From Polia nebulosa (Eukaryota > Arthropoda > Insecta > Lepidoptera > Noctuidae), in NCBI GenBank assembly GCA_951329385.1, contig OX589610.1, positions 18,827,033 through 18,891,032 of the forward strand: a DNA stretch of 64,000 nt, in the 5' to 3' direction. Made by a program: the position numbers and the translations under genes. The notes under the pieces are model-generated. The model was given only the letters and a program-made list of their open reading frames with translations, ran no database searches and was not told the origin of the DNA. Positions within the stretch are counted from its first letter, which is position 1, and the number at the start of each line of letters is the position of its first letter. Below are positions 10,840 through 22,900 of the stretch, piece by piece.

Positions 10840-11094
10840 TATCAAGAGCAGCGGTAACGGCTCCGACTTACGAGACGTAGGTTGTGGGTTCCAATTCAGC
10901 AGGTACCTACTATTTTTTTTTTTGGCAGGCACTTTACTTTGTGTAAGTAAATTATTTCATCACCACTGCTCTCAAAACGTTGAAGGGAAACATCGTGAGG
11001 AAACCGGTATGTCCTAGAACCACAAAATCGAAGACATGTGGATTGAGGCCCATTCCCTCTATTAGCGAGCTGGCCGTTCCCAGCAGTGGGGACG
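10840..11094 (+). repeat. tRNA-derived SINE-like element
   Basis: A B-box-like ggttccaattc at about 10888 follows ggtaacggctccgac. Further on is the motif acatcgtgaggaaacc, common in lepidopteran SINEs, and then gcccattccctc. The 3' end abuts the foldback arm at 11095. A related motif on the opposite strand occurs near 43350. Confidence 0.55.
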
Positions 11095-11286
11095 TTAAGG
11101 GCCTTCTCGCGGTCCAGTGGCGCCCTCATTGAATAAAAAATCGTAGCATAGCACAGAAAATAAATATTAAAAAATCCAACTTCACATTTGTTACAAAGGG
11201 GATAAAGAATTTTTACGTTGTTAAAACAGGTCTCAAAATGTTTCGTATCCAAAGTAGTAGGCAAAAGTGCCAAAAACGGCCATTTC
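11095..11286 (+). repeat. Extra arm copy of the neighbouring foldback element
   Basis: About 192 bases match the left arm and loop of the adjacent foldback (ggtccagtggcgccctcatt through aaaacggccatttc) with a few substitutions. It lacks the outer 43 bases of the arm. It is in direct orientation to the left arm. Confidence 0.85.
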
Positions 11287-11744
11287 AAATAATTTTGCTA
11301 GCGTTCAGCATAGGTAGCATAATTAGCCTTTTAAGGCCCCTCTCGCGGTCCAGTGGCGCCCTCATTGAATAAAAAATCGTAGCTTATCACAGAAAATAAA
11401 TATTAAAAAAACCAACTTCACGTTTGTTACAAAGAGGATAAAGAATTTTTACGTTGTTAAAACAGGTCTCAAAATGTTTCGTATCCAAAGTAGTAGGCAA
11501 AAGTGCCAAAAACGGCCATTTCTGACACTTTTGCCTACTACTTTGGATACGAAACATTTTGAGACCTGTTTTAACAACGTAAAAATTCTTTATCCCCTTT
11601 GTAACAAACGTGAAGTTGGTTTTTTTAATATTTATTTTCTGTGATAAGCTACGATTTTTTATTCAATGAGGGCGCCACTGGACCGCGAGAGGGGCCTTAA
11701 AAGGCTAATTATGCTACCTATGCTGAACGCTAGCAAAATTATTT
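11287..11744. mobile_element. Foldback element with two 219-bp arms
   Basis: The left arm is 11287-11505 and the right arm 11526-11744. They are exact reverse complements except for one base that I could find (aaagagg against aaagggg), with no indels. The 20-base loop at 11506-11525 is ccaaaaacggccatttctga. There is no coding capacity. This is a MITE or foldback transposon of unknown superfamily, and the near identity implies a recent origin or recent gene conversion. Confidence 0.9.
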
Positions 11745-11907
11745 ATGACAAAAAGAAAATTAAAAGTGTTAATTTAAAACTTCCATTATCATCAGCATTT
11801 TTCTCTTTCTTTTTTCCCATTTGCTTGGGTCTCTATTAGTCGTCATCTCTTTCTAGCCGTGTTAGCTTTCATACAGTCCATCCGTGTGATATAGCTGAGA
11901 ACACTAA

Positions 11908-12067
11908 GGGCCTTATTTATAAAAAAAATACCATGTGATTAGTTTAAACGGTGCTTAGCAGGTTCAAATTCAAAATTTTCTGTACAGAATTTAAATTTAG
12001 AATCCGCTAACCAGTATTTAAACTAAGTATGTACCTATATGGTTTGCGAGTTTTATAAATAAGGCTA
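11908..12067. mobile_element. MITE, family with ggccttatttata ends (copy 1)
   Basis: Terminal inverted repeats gccttatttataa and ttataaataaggc bound a 160-bp AT-rich element. TAA lies on each side (11905-11907 and 12068-12070), which would fit a PIF/Harbinger-type 3-bp target duplication. Internal blocks ccatgtgattagtttaaac and tacctatatggtt recur at 36338-36491 and, inverted, at 39886-40450. Confidence 0.75.
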
Positions 12068-14923
12068 TAAGTGTATAAGTAAGTAAAATGAAAAAGAAAA
12101 ATAATGTTTTTCATTTTAAAACGTCTTCATTTCATGTTTATTTTTGTCTGCAAGCGAAATAATTTCGCGCACTGTTGATTTGCCGACGGCAAATTGAAAT
12201 GTTTCTAGACAGACAGACTAGTCACAGAATTACTACATCTGTACGTGCATTCATAATTTGAATCTAAATCGATTTTAAACTTCTAAGTATTTTCAGAATA
12301 TTAAACGATAAAAATATGTACTATGTATATATTTCCCATTTTTTAAATCAATCTAGCTAGATACGGTTGAAGAATAAGAAAATAAGTGCTAAAACTATTT
12401 AATCTTGTATTCTTGTCCACTTACTATGTAGGCAAAATGCAAAAGAAAGTTAAATGCTTAAAACAGATGATAAACGAACATAATATTAAAACTCACAGCT
12501 AAAGGGCCACCCGCGCCTCTATAAATCTCACCAGTATCACTTTTATTTTGCATAAATAAAACTAAATTATAACAGCCCTTTGCTTCGACCGGTAGCCGCC
12601 AGATAATATTGTAACCAATAACAAAAATAAAAAGTAAAAAAACGTGTAAATGTTAAGAGAAAAAAGGATGTATATCAAAGAAGGCCGCGGTCACGTACAG
12701 CGATATGACGAACAGCGGGTGTTAGTGCCTCTGCCTGGCGAGAAATTAAAAAAAAATGCTCGATTAAAATCCAAATGAAATCGAATAGATTTACGAGATT
12801 TCAATCCTACAAAAAGTAGAACGAATTCGCTAATCTTAGCCCGACTTACATGCCGGTAGTTTTGAAGTACATTAATCCTTATTGCGTTAAGTAATTTATT
12901 TGTTGCGTGTTCCATTAACCTATTAACAATAAAAATTTATAAGCAACGTAATAAATGTCTCACAACTCATAGCTACTGGACTTCGAAAACATAATTTTTC
13001 TAATAAAGATGCAGTCTCGATTTTATTAAACTAAGTCTAATTTACGGCATTGGAAAACCGGTCAAAATGATTCCATAGAATCCATATACAGTTCCCTAGT
13101 TTTGTGCTAGGATATTTCTGTATCGATTAGCTATCGAGAACTTTCAATTTTACTTAGTCGACACGTAGGTCAAATTGTTCAGGCCCATCGGCGTTCGATG
13201 CTTTTATGCGGGACTATTCACGGTATCAGATTCATTTATAAGTTATAACAGTTGTCCATTGTCACCGACACAATATTAAAGTTATGGCAGCCATATAACG
13301 CCATTATTATTATTTTTGACGAGAATAATATGTCTGGCGCTGATATAATTGGCACTTACTTAGTCTGAAGAACAATATTGTTAATAGCAATATATTTTAT
13401 GAGCTGGATGAGCTTCAAAAGATTCTAAGACTTGTTCAAATTGCCGGGTCACATATCTACTAAAATTACTTACTTATCTTGAATAAGTCTAAACTTTCAG
13501 GGAATAACACTCTATTGTCATAAGACACTTATATATGTATAGGTATCTCCAACACAAAAGCTAACCTTCAACGTCCTTCCAAAACTCATCGGCTTTATAA
13601 CGCTCTTATCATTCCAATAAAGCCAGCATCCATCCATTAAAGACCCATCTCGAGAGTTGAGACATCGCTTGGCGGGCCCAGCGCTCAGTTCTGAAGCCGG
13701 CGGCCGCCATAACGCCATTGTGTCGAGCCATTCATGACACCCACTCACTAGCTGCGGTTTTCCATTGATGCCGACACAACGAGAAATGAAAACAGAAAAT
13801 TTTGAGTGCAAACATTTTCGCAGTTTTCATAAAGATTGCGAAATTAAGTTTCGAAAAGATGAATCGTTTGCGTTTTAATTTAAGTGTCAATTAATTAAAG
13901 ATTAAGATTAAAACGAACACTTATGATTATGACTAACACCTAAAACAACGCTACACAAGGGCGGTATTAAGCAATTAGAATATTTCAAAACGCATTCCTG
14001 GTCCTTCCGTACGCCAGTGGCGAAGCCCGCTCTTTGTAAAGTGCCGCTGCTATTAAAGAGCGATTAACCCGACCTCAGGCACTCGGGCTGGTCGAGAGCG
14101 GCGAGACTATCTGGCTCCCACTTTCGATTTTACAACTGTCTAAAATCGAACCTGACACCTGATTGTGCCGTAATCATCGTTGACACGGAAATGAATGCGC
14201 CTTGCATTAAAGTGTCGGAGTATCTTAACTCGATAATGAAGACCTGATTTTTGAGGGCATTTAATTGGTGCTTGAGTCTGATGCTGTTGAAGAGACATGA
14301 ATGATAAAAAGACAGTGTGCGAAATTTTTGTAATACGTTAACCGTTGTCAAAGGATAATTGTTTAATTTTCATAATTGCGAAAGTGACAAATTAATTTAA
14401 TGCGAAAGTCTCTATTTGTAACGTTTTTATACCTGTACCACATAATTTATTTATAAAAAAGGATAGCTTTCAATTTTATTCCACAAGTGATGTTAGGTAA
14501 GTATGTTATTTAACCATAGCGTTGTAACTTTAAAGTCTCTTAACATCTAACTCGTGATTTCTACCCATTTAAACGTTGTTTCTACCGGTATATACTTAGT
14601 TTCGTCTGGTATCTACGTCGTTTCTACCGGTATCTTACCGGTACACGTGTGATCTCTAAATTCGCCTCTTCACAATACGTACCGTAATAATCATGGTATG
14701 CGAATAACTACGCGTAACAAGTAACCAGTTAGTGTAACTAATGTCTTAGAGATTTTGATGAGATGACAGCGATTAACCACACGGAAGCTGGTGCGAAGAT
14801 GACATCATGTTTGTTAACAATGAGATAGAGACTAATGATGAATTTATTGTTAGAACTTTGAATGACAATGACGTCGGAGCTTCTAATAAGTGTTTGCAAG
14901 CATTTTAGGTGTCCATAGGTTCA
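12068..14923. other. Mostly unique sequence with GC-richer patches
   Basis: No gene recognised. GC-richer islands occur at 13650-13740 and 13990-14120 (for example gccagtggcgaagcccgctc), and a cluster of three ACCGGT motifs at 14584-14642. Minus-strand frames at 12691-12915 and 13518-13811 have no recognisable product. Confidence 0.4.
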
Positions 14924-15345
14924 TCATTTCAGCCGAAAGACGTCCACTGCTGGACATAGGCCTCCCCCAAGTGTCGCCACAATGATCGGTCCTGTGCGTC
15001 TCGCATCCATCGGCTACCCGCGACCCTCACCAGGTCATCGGTCCACCTTGTGGGAGGCCTTCCAACGAAGCGTCTTCCAGTACGCGGTCGCCATTCCAGA
15101 ACTTTTCAGCCCATCGACCATCTGTTCTGCGAGCAATGTACCCTGCCCGCTGCCACTTCAGTTTGGCGATTCTTCGGGCTATGTCAGTAACCTTAGTTCT
15201 CTTGCGGATATCATCATTTCTGATTCTATCACGAAAGGAAACTCCGAGCATTGTCCTCTCCATTGCCCTTTGGGTGACTGTAAGCCTTCTGATGAGGCCC
15301 ATTGTGAGCATAGCTTCACCTCCACCAAATTCTTTGGGGAATACT
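14924..15345 (-). mobile_element. RTE-like non-LTR retrotransposon, 3' end
   Basis: The minus strand encodes the C-terminus of a reverse transcriptase: TQRAMERTMLGVSFRDRIR, then TDIARRIAKLKWQRAGYIAR, then RTDGRW. A frameshift breaks it before the last part (ASLEGLP in one frame). The 3' UTR has the shared signature ggcctatgtccagcagtgg. The reverse-transcriptase core is absent, so it is a 5'-truncated, dead copy. A second copy lies at 53325-53502. Confidence 0.85.
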
Positions 15346-17448
15346 AGAGTGTTGTTATAATAATGCTTTATCAGTAACTAACTAGAGCCATCGTTTTCTA
15401 CTAGAAACTAATTACAAATAACTAATGAACTTCATCATCTCACAAACTCTTATAAACGACTTTTTATTTACGAGAATCACATAAATATAGTTTTATATCT
15501 ACATATTATGATATAAAGCAGGCTGTCAATAATCTCCGCGCGTCAAATCCGATCTCCGCATTAAATTAATAAAATTACTGAAATTAGCATACTTATAAGA
15601 GTCTCGACGCTTTTGCAACTTATCTTCAAAAGTTCCGCCGTTCTCATTAACTAAAGCTTAATACGACATTTTATGACGTCATTCTCTTCATTTTATGGCA
15701 CATCACGGCTACTTACTAAAATTATATTAACTAGAACCGACAAAATTGGTTTTTTGTTGAAAAAACTTATTAGTGATGATAAAAAGTGAGAGATTTATTT
15801 TTAATTTTTATTTTCGGATTTAAGCCTTTAGTTTTTATGGTCGGGTCTGATGTGTAATTACTCGCAGTTTTCTCTTTGAGATTATGATAAAAATAAAATT
15901 ATTTCGGCTGGATTTTGATAGAGATTATAGACATGACAGCTAACACTTATGATATTAAATCTGCTACTGTTTTATGGTAGTTTTTAGATCGTCGGTAATA
16001 GTCTGCTTCTGGCTATGGAATGTTTTGAATAATTAGATTTTTATAATGAATATTTATGACAGAATAGCCGATTCGATTAAAAAATTATTTTGCGACTTGT
16101 CCCACAAAATTCTTTATACCTCCTTGAACTTGTTAAAATTGTGTATAAGTCAGTCAACTACCTAATATAATTAAAGAATTTATTCATCTCCAAGGTCTCG
16201 TGAAAGTCGATATCGTAAACTACGTGATACTATTGGTTTTTATAATTATCTCTAATCACCTATGATCTATGGACTTGTTTCTCTATTCTTAATTTGTTTT
16301 TTAAATGGAAATGTGTTGATTATGAATACTATAAATATAATTTATTAAAGTTAAAATTTTTTGGTTTCATTTGAAATCGAGTGTTTTTAGTCGTACAGAA
16401 CCAGTAATTTTAGCGTAAAGAAAATCCGATCAGACGGGCAACAATGTGATGTCCCATCGGCAAAAATGCTGAAATGCCATAAAAACTTACGTATCAAAAA
16501 CTCCTTAAAAATATTTAAAAAAACTCTTGTACAATTTTTTTTATTTTTTTTCTAAACCTAGTGGTTTTTAAGCTGTGGATTGTCGCTTGTTGGTCAGTGA
16601 ATTTAAGATTTTTATTACGTACTTTAGTATCTAGATATCACTTTAGTTGCTATGTATGCCAGAACAAGATCCAAAATGATGTATGGAAAAATTCACTGAC
16701 ATGTAGCCTCAAAAGAAATGCCAACCAAAAAAACCTGCTATGAAACTAAGACATAACCAAGTATCTGTCCCGTTTTATATCAAAGACGCCGCGTGTTATG
16801 TTCGTCATATTTAAAACACATTACCTCGTGATTGGGGCTAGTTTAAAAACGATAATGTGGCTGCTGCCCCGGGCTGAGGAAGTCTTGTTGGTGACTCGAA
16901 TCCGTGGAGGAAAGTTTGGCATTTATAAAGGTTATTGGTGTTGGATGTGATTTTAATATCCTCTTGTCTTCTTTCGTTCAGTCCATTCCAAGGTTGTCTG
17001 GTAGATTTATTGCTGTCAGCGAAAAGATCACCTTTGTATCTGTAGATATTCTATTTCATGAAGGTGGGTTGGTTTAGGATATGTTAACAGGTTCACGTGT
17101 ACATTGTTTCTGTGAGTGTGGTCTCTCTGCAGTTAAGGCCGGATAAAAAGATTGATTATTATGCAATTATGCAATCTGCCAGCTTAGAGCTTTGTCACCC
17201 AAAGTTTACTAAGTGTTTAGCGTTTTGCTAAGCTAAGTCGATACTGACTTCACACTACTGAAATCAACATAAACAAAAAATATGTATACACAGATGACGT
17301 TTTGGTTGTCTACAAATGTTCAAATTCCATGTTATCCATTCGGACATAACTTAAATATTTACTTTTACTTCTGGTGTCAATAATAAAAAAAAGAAAATCT
17401 AAAAAGTGTAAAATAAACAAAAAAAAAATAACGAAGAAAAAAAAATAT
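15346..17448. other. No gene or repeat recognised
   Basis: Long AT-rich stretch with only short chance frames. Confidence 0.4.
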
Positions 17449-17502
17449 ATACACCGACTTCCGAAATTAAAGTTATTTTGCAATTTTTAGAAGTCGGTTG
17501 TA
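17449..17502. repeat. Small inverted repeat, accgacttc family
   Basis: The arms atacaccgacttc (from 17449) and gaagtcggttgtat (to 17502) are inverted around an AT-rich centre. The sequence caaccgacttc is a frequent dispersed repeat in moths (remembered). Confidence 0.4.
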
Positions 17503-17554
17503 TTTTTTTTTGAAAAATTTTTCTTAGAAAAAGTTGTTCTTTTCCGTGGGCCTA

Positions 17555-17600
17555 ACCGGATCTTAAAATATGACCACACCTTTCCGTTACATATTTGAAG
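17555..17600 (-). repeat. End fragment of the agggtgtaac MITE family
   Basis: The run cttaaaatatgaccacacct followed by ttccgttaca matches the right end of the element at 29497-29736. Only one terminus is present. Confidence 0.5.
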
Positions 17601-17830
17601 GAAACCTATCACGGCTAAGTTAACTCTGTTAGTTTAAGAGTATAGTCGCCCAACATGAAAAATGAATGAAAACACAAAATCCTTAAAAAAAAAATCTTAC
17701 GTGAAAATGTTACATAATTAACATTTAAAACGGGTAGTAAATAAATGTAACATTTCGGAAAAATAAAAACTTTTTATTCATTTAAAACCGAACGTGAACG
17801 AAATTAATATGTTGATGTAATAAATATAAT

Positions 17831-17905
17831 GCCCCTTCCAAGTCAGAAACACTACGGAACCCTACACCGCGCGTGGCCCGACATGTACTTGGCCGGTTTT
17901 TTAAT
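17831..17905 (-). repeat. Dispersed repeat fragment (ccggccaagt family)
   Basis: On minus it reads aaaaccggccaagtac, then gtcgggccacgcgcgg and gtagggttccgtag, a dispersed lepidopteran repeat family (remembered). Weaker relatives occur at 30068-30250, 58664-58690 and 59898-59930. Confidence 0.5.
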
Positions 17906-19182
17906 AGCTAGATTCAAATTATGATTTCTAGACAGCTTGTTAGTTGTGATTTCTTTTAATAGGTTAGTTAGGATTTGTGTACAAAATGGTATGATTTATT
18001 AATTTTACGGTGTACTAATTGGCGGAGTTTAACAGGTTTTGATACAAATTAGTGCACTTTCTAGTTTTTAAAATGATATTTAAAACTAACCATGGAGGCA
18101 CTCAATTAGGTAAAAATATGTGTGTTATAGTAAAATTGGAAAAAAAACTGATAGCTTAGCAAAACATGTTGTTTATTTTGAAATCATTATTGTTTACCAA
18201 ATCAAGTAATAACATACAGTGATAGAGTTCATGTTTCACTTATGCGAGCTACTCAACGTTGAGTTTTTTCCCAGCAAACCTATAAGTGGTAGAGAAAGAT
18301 TACAACAGAAGTTAAGATCCAGTGTATAATTTTAAAATTACATTTACGACGAGTAAAATAAATATTGTTGTGTTTACAATTCTTGCTTCTCTATAATAAA
18401 AGCTGAAGTCTCCTAAAAACTTTCTTTTGAGCTTTTAGACAGTCGTTGTTTTTCAGCATGAGATGAATGTTTTAGGGAGTTTTCATGACGGAATTGAAGA
18501 AGGAAACGTCTTGTGCTAACCCCAAGTTATATTGAACAAGGGTAGGAACATGGTAATGTGGATTTGGAGCCCATCTTTTTTTTTCGTGATAAGAATTAAT
18601 AATAATATTATTTGCATTACAAAACTTGGGTGTTATTAGCTAAAAAACGATTGGCTGCACTTTACTTCAAAATTTAACACTTCATCTTCGTTCATTAGGA
18701 CACATCCCACACATAAACTGCTAACTCGTTAGTATTAGCAGTTTGTATCAATAATTGCATACTTACACCATCAGATGGTTAGAAAGCGGACATGCCATGG
18801 TGTTATTTTCACCCGCGACTATAATATTTTAATTACAGTGATAGAACACGGCTTGTTTGGTGCTCACTTAATTGGGGACTAATGGCCGGTGATTCGCGAA
18901 CCTATTAAGATATATAATTATTGCTTTCACGTTGTTTTTTAAAGGCAAGTGTGATCAGTGATAGGAGATGTGTTTTGTTTTACTAGTCCTAGCTGCTGAG
19001 TGATGTCGTTTTATAAGCATATTTTTACAAGTTTTTTATTTAACTTGCAATGTTTCACAGGTATGCCCGCTTCAAAATTTGCAAACCATTTTTCGACCAT
19101 TTATTAGTTTCCGATAGGGTTGAAATTTGGCATACTCTAGGAAGTCTGGTGACAAATATTATATTATGATACCATCGAGCTG
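17906..19182. other. No gene or repeat recognised
   Basis: AT-rich unique-looking sequence. Confidence 0.4.
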
Positions 19183-19482
19183 GGGCCCAATTCTGTAAGA
19201 TATCTAACTTGACAATAGTGTATCAGTGGTGTCTCAATAGAATAGTCATTGACATTTGGTATTCTATAAATTATTTATCGTCAATGACGATAAATAATTT
19301 ATAGAATACCAAATGGTAGTCTTATTAGACTATTGTAATAATTGGTAGTCTGGTCTACGTCAATATCATTTTGAAGTTTTTGCTGAATACCAAATTTGCA
19401 ACAGTGGCAAAATAATGTCTGTTGTGTGTCGATAGAGTGTCGATGGAGTGTTGCTTAACTCAAAGTTACAGAATTGGGGCCC
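19183..19482. mobile_element. MITE with gggcccaattctgtaa ends and central palindrome
   Basis: The ends cccaattctgtaa (left) and ttacagaattggg (right) are inverted, and the element is about 300 bp. It contains a perfect palindrome of two 31-nt arms (19253-19283 and 19285-19315) around one base. No coding capacity. Confidence 0.7.
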
Positions 19483-19894
19483 TGATCTGATGATGGCACT
19501 GGGATGTAGGGACTGGAATTCCCTGATGGCAAATGGTAGGTAGTTTAGTTGAATTTGGGCTAGTACGTTTTGTTATCATAAGCACTTATCATTACACATG
19601 ATGACAAGGATCTAAAGCTTGTTTTTTAAAACAAAATCTTACTAAAAATTTTTATTTTCCCTATTTGTGTTAGCTTTTTTTTTTACTATTTCATAGTTTG
19701 CGTTATATCTGGTTCTATTATACCTATTCTTTTTTCTTTTATTTGTTTTTTATTATGTGTGGTTGCTGATTTGATTGTATTTTTGATGGGTTTTGTGCCA
19801 TATCCATTGTCAAAAAATCGAAAGTAGAAATTGTTTTTTGAGCAAAATGCATAAAAAAATCTAGATTATGTCTCAATTTGAGAAAAAACTAAAC
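19483..19894. other. No gene or repeat recognised
   Basis: AT-rich, with T runs. Confidence 0.35.
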
Positions 19895-20048
19895 TAACTT
19901 TAACCCGCGGCATTGCTCACTGCTAGTCCTGGCTGGAGGCTTTAATATATTAAAGCCTACACAGGCAAGCCCGGTTAAGCAGACGACAGCCTCAGAGGCT
20001 GACCTGCAAGACGCCCCACAAAAAAAAAAAAAAAAAAAAAAAAAAAAA
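19895..20048 (+). repeat. Retroelement 3' end with 29-A tail
   Basis: About 125 bases of GC-richer sequence (aagcccggttaagcagacg, gctgacctgcaagacgcc) end in 29 uninterrupted A residues (20020-20048). This is the pattern of a poly(A)-tailed retroelement insertion. No target duplication or coding part was found. The long pure tail suggests a fairly recent insertion. Confidence 0.5.
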
Positions 20049-20620
20049 CAAAAAACAAAGTCTACCATCATCAGCTGATCAAAATTATTATGAGAAGTCA
20101 ATTTTTTATCCGGAATTTTCTATTATATTCTTGAACAAAGTTTTCCATTTCTTCGGGCTGAAGCGGTTTTTAAAATAGGCAATGTGCATTTCCGATACAC
20201 TTTGTATATTCAGACTCAGTCTGTCAGTAATTTACAGTGTGATAGTAGTTTATATCCATTAGTGCTTACTGGGTTCTGAAAAAGTAAGTCCCGTCAGAAC
20301 TTGACTGATTGCACCTACATATAATTTGGTATAACAGACAATTTACTAGGCCGGCTGGCAGGGTGCGCCACCGGCAACACGACACTGTTCCGCGACATAG
20401 CCCGACCGTTTAGCGTGACTGCCAGTTGTTAGTGCTGTGGGGGAACTTGCCAATCGGGAGGATTGTGAACTAACTAGTTTTGGAAGCCGGGCTTTCAGAA
20501 GGTACCTATCAATAGTATTTACCAACAATAATTTATAATTAATGTAAATAAACTGAAACTGATATCTATTGTTAAGGTTAAAAGTTAACACATTTTTAAG
20601 GAATAAAGATATATTCCGCC
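20049..20620. other. No gene recognised
   Basis: Includes a GC-richer segment at 20346-20500 (ggctggcagggtgcgccacc) that reads like transposon debris but was not matched. Confidence 0.3.
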
Positions 20621-20842
20621 TTTTTTTTGGGTGGGTAATCATCAAATAACTTCTCCCACTCTGGATGAAGCGCGTGTCAGACTCTTACTGACTAAAACCC
20701 ACCCGTGTTTCTTCAGTGGCCTGGGCACTCAGGGCAGGGAAGGAACAGGGGTGGGTTTTAGTCAGTAAGAGTCTGACACGCCCTCCCGCTTCAAGCAGAG
20801 CGGGAGAAGTCATAGGATGATTTCCCACCCCCTAAAAAAAAC
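20621..20842. repeat. Inverted pair of SINE-like 3' ends
   Basis: The left half (20621-20723) and right half (20735-20842) are both the 3' portion of the family at 55741-56045. They are inverted, so the poly(A)/poly(T) tails point outward. Both carry gtcagactcttactgac or its complement. The left arm has lost part of the crowded GC block. Confidence 0.8.
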
Positions 20843-22309
20843 AAATGGCCGCGTTGATTCGTGGTGAGTAAAACAGTAAATATTTTTGAAAACCGTACTC
20901 AGTAAGGTGTAAGGTTGCAATTAAACGGCTAAGCGTGTAGTGCGTGCATATACAGCGTGAGGAGCCTAGTCGCTGTCGCGGTTCAAGTATCAAATCAGGT
21001 TAAGCAATAATATCTGATAAGAAGTTGTAATAGCTAATTAAATATTTTTCACACATTGGCATTTTCTATTAACTTCAATTTATTAGGTTCATTTGAAATT
21101 TTAAGTTTAATCAATTAAATTAATTTTATCACTCTTTTTCTTTTTGTGATATACTTGATATTTCATATAACCTACTCACACGGAAATTATGGCACAGAAA
21201 TAATAAGCAAAAAAAGTTTAATTAAGATGAAATATTTAATGATTTTACAACAAATTATTACAATTAATTTTATTTAAAGAGAACTGCTGCACTTAAAACG
21301 ATTGGACTTTTCCGCAATCATCCAATTTCATACTTTAGCGGTTACTACAACTGTGTGCCAATTACATCGTTAGTTCACTTTAATGAGGCGGCCTCGGGCA
21401 CCCGATCATGATCTCCAGTGTACTAGATCACTTAGCAACACACATACTTAACACAAACACACTCCTTCAGCCTTAACATTTTCATACAAAGACGATTTTT
21501 GCTTGACTTAACTAAAAAAATAAGTTTGTTACCAAGAATATTAGCAGTTGGAGATAATTCTAGTTCTTATTGTAAATTGCTTAAAGAGGATTTTAGTTGG
21601 TCATGCAAGTTCAAAAGTTTCCGCTCTCACGGATTAGCGGCAAGTCTTCTGTTCATCAGCAGTAACAAGTAAAAATATGTAATACCACATGTATTACATC
21701 TATTTTTACACGAAATCTGACTCAGAACAAATTATTTCTCGATTATGTTTTGTTTTGTTAGTCTAACATCTACTTATTCTTAAGTTAACTAAGAAGATGT
21801 TTAATGCAACCTGCAATTTAAATACTAATGGTACAGACGTTTTTCGAAAAGCCGTAATTTCCAACTTTCCAGCGGCATACATAATTTTTCTAATTTTTTG
21901 CTGATATTAGAAGCTCTAAATACCTGTCCAGTCTGTCTTCTGCACTTTCAACCTATCCACTTAGCAATATTGTTTCATGTTAATATATTTGACTTTTGAC
22001 ACCAATTGGCTAGCTAACCTAGCCATAGACCAAGGAATCACCACTAGAGACGCCATACCTATTCAGAATTGTCACGGGCGTCAATTTCTATGAGTAAACC
22101 GTGACAATCACTGGCACGCACGGTTTGTATGGAAAGTTTTGTATGGATTGGCGCAGAGGCGTCCTGGTGTTCTGTGGAGCTGGCAAACCATCCATACTCG
22201 TACACTTTTTTTATTTTTTATTATTTTCTTTACCCCGCACTAGGAATTACCTACTTCCTGTACTTATAGTGTAAAACTCTCATACACAGACACCCGGAAC
22301 AACTATCTG
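20843..22309. other. No gene or repeat recognised
   Basis: Mostly AT-rich. A GC-richer portion at 22030-22190 carries two related gtgacaatc/gtcacggg runs but no defined element. Confidence 0.35.
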
Positions 22310-22313
22310 TAGG

Positions 22314-22497
22314 CCATTTATAAATGCAAAAGTAACTCTGTTTGTTTGTCTTCTCATCTTAACAGCTTAAAAGATTTTGATGAAAATTGGCACACCAGTA
22401 GACCATGTCCTGGAATAAGAGGACATCGAATACTTTTTAACCCGCGAATATGTTCCCTTGGGATTATAAACGGGCGAAGCCGGTGGCACAAGCTAGT
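22314..22497 (+). mobile_element. Helitron-like 3' end
   Basis: It opens with ttataaatgcaaaagtaact and gtttgtttgtc, continues with gattttgatgaaaattggca and agaccatgtcctgg, and closes with gggcgaagccggtgg then agctagt. The terminal CTAG (22493-22496) preceded by a GC-rich stem candidate is the Helitron pattern. Related fragments lie at 27340, 35655, 55065 and 56115. Confidence 0.55.
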
Positions 22498-22896
22498 TTT
22501 GCATAAACGGCTGCCACGGCTCATTACTCTGAGACAAAATTACCTACTAAAGGCACTAAAATTACTATACTGTCAGGTATCTATCTACTAGTAAATTAAA
22601 TTATGTATCTATTTGTGTTTTGAACGTACAGTTTAAGTATTGTTCGTGAAGTAAAATTATCATTAAGTGGACAGGGTCAGAATCTGGTGTGTTGTAATTT
22701 ATTCACAATTAGAGATGGGTTAAACCCGTTTTAATGTCCATCTCTAGACCCATGTCTTGAGCACTAGATACCATGTAACATCTAATCAGGGGCCTTCTTC
22801 CCGAACGATTCTAATTTAATATTGATGAAGGGTTGCCATACGGGGTGATTTTTTATGAGTTATTTTACCCCTGAAAGATTATCAATAAATTAAAAG
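22498..22896. other. No gene or repeat recognised
   Basis: AT-rich spacer between the Helitron-like end and the miniature LTR element. Confidence 0.4.
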
Positions 22897-22900
22897 ATAC

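Noticed and set aside
10896..11288. 130-codon minus-strand open frame
   Set aside because: It lies across a SINE-like element and a foldback arm; the frame is explained by repeat sequence.
13518..13811. 97-codon minus-strand frame with protein-like middle section
   Set aside because: The composition follows a GC-rich patch. No family was recognised and neither end looks like an exon boundary.
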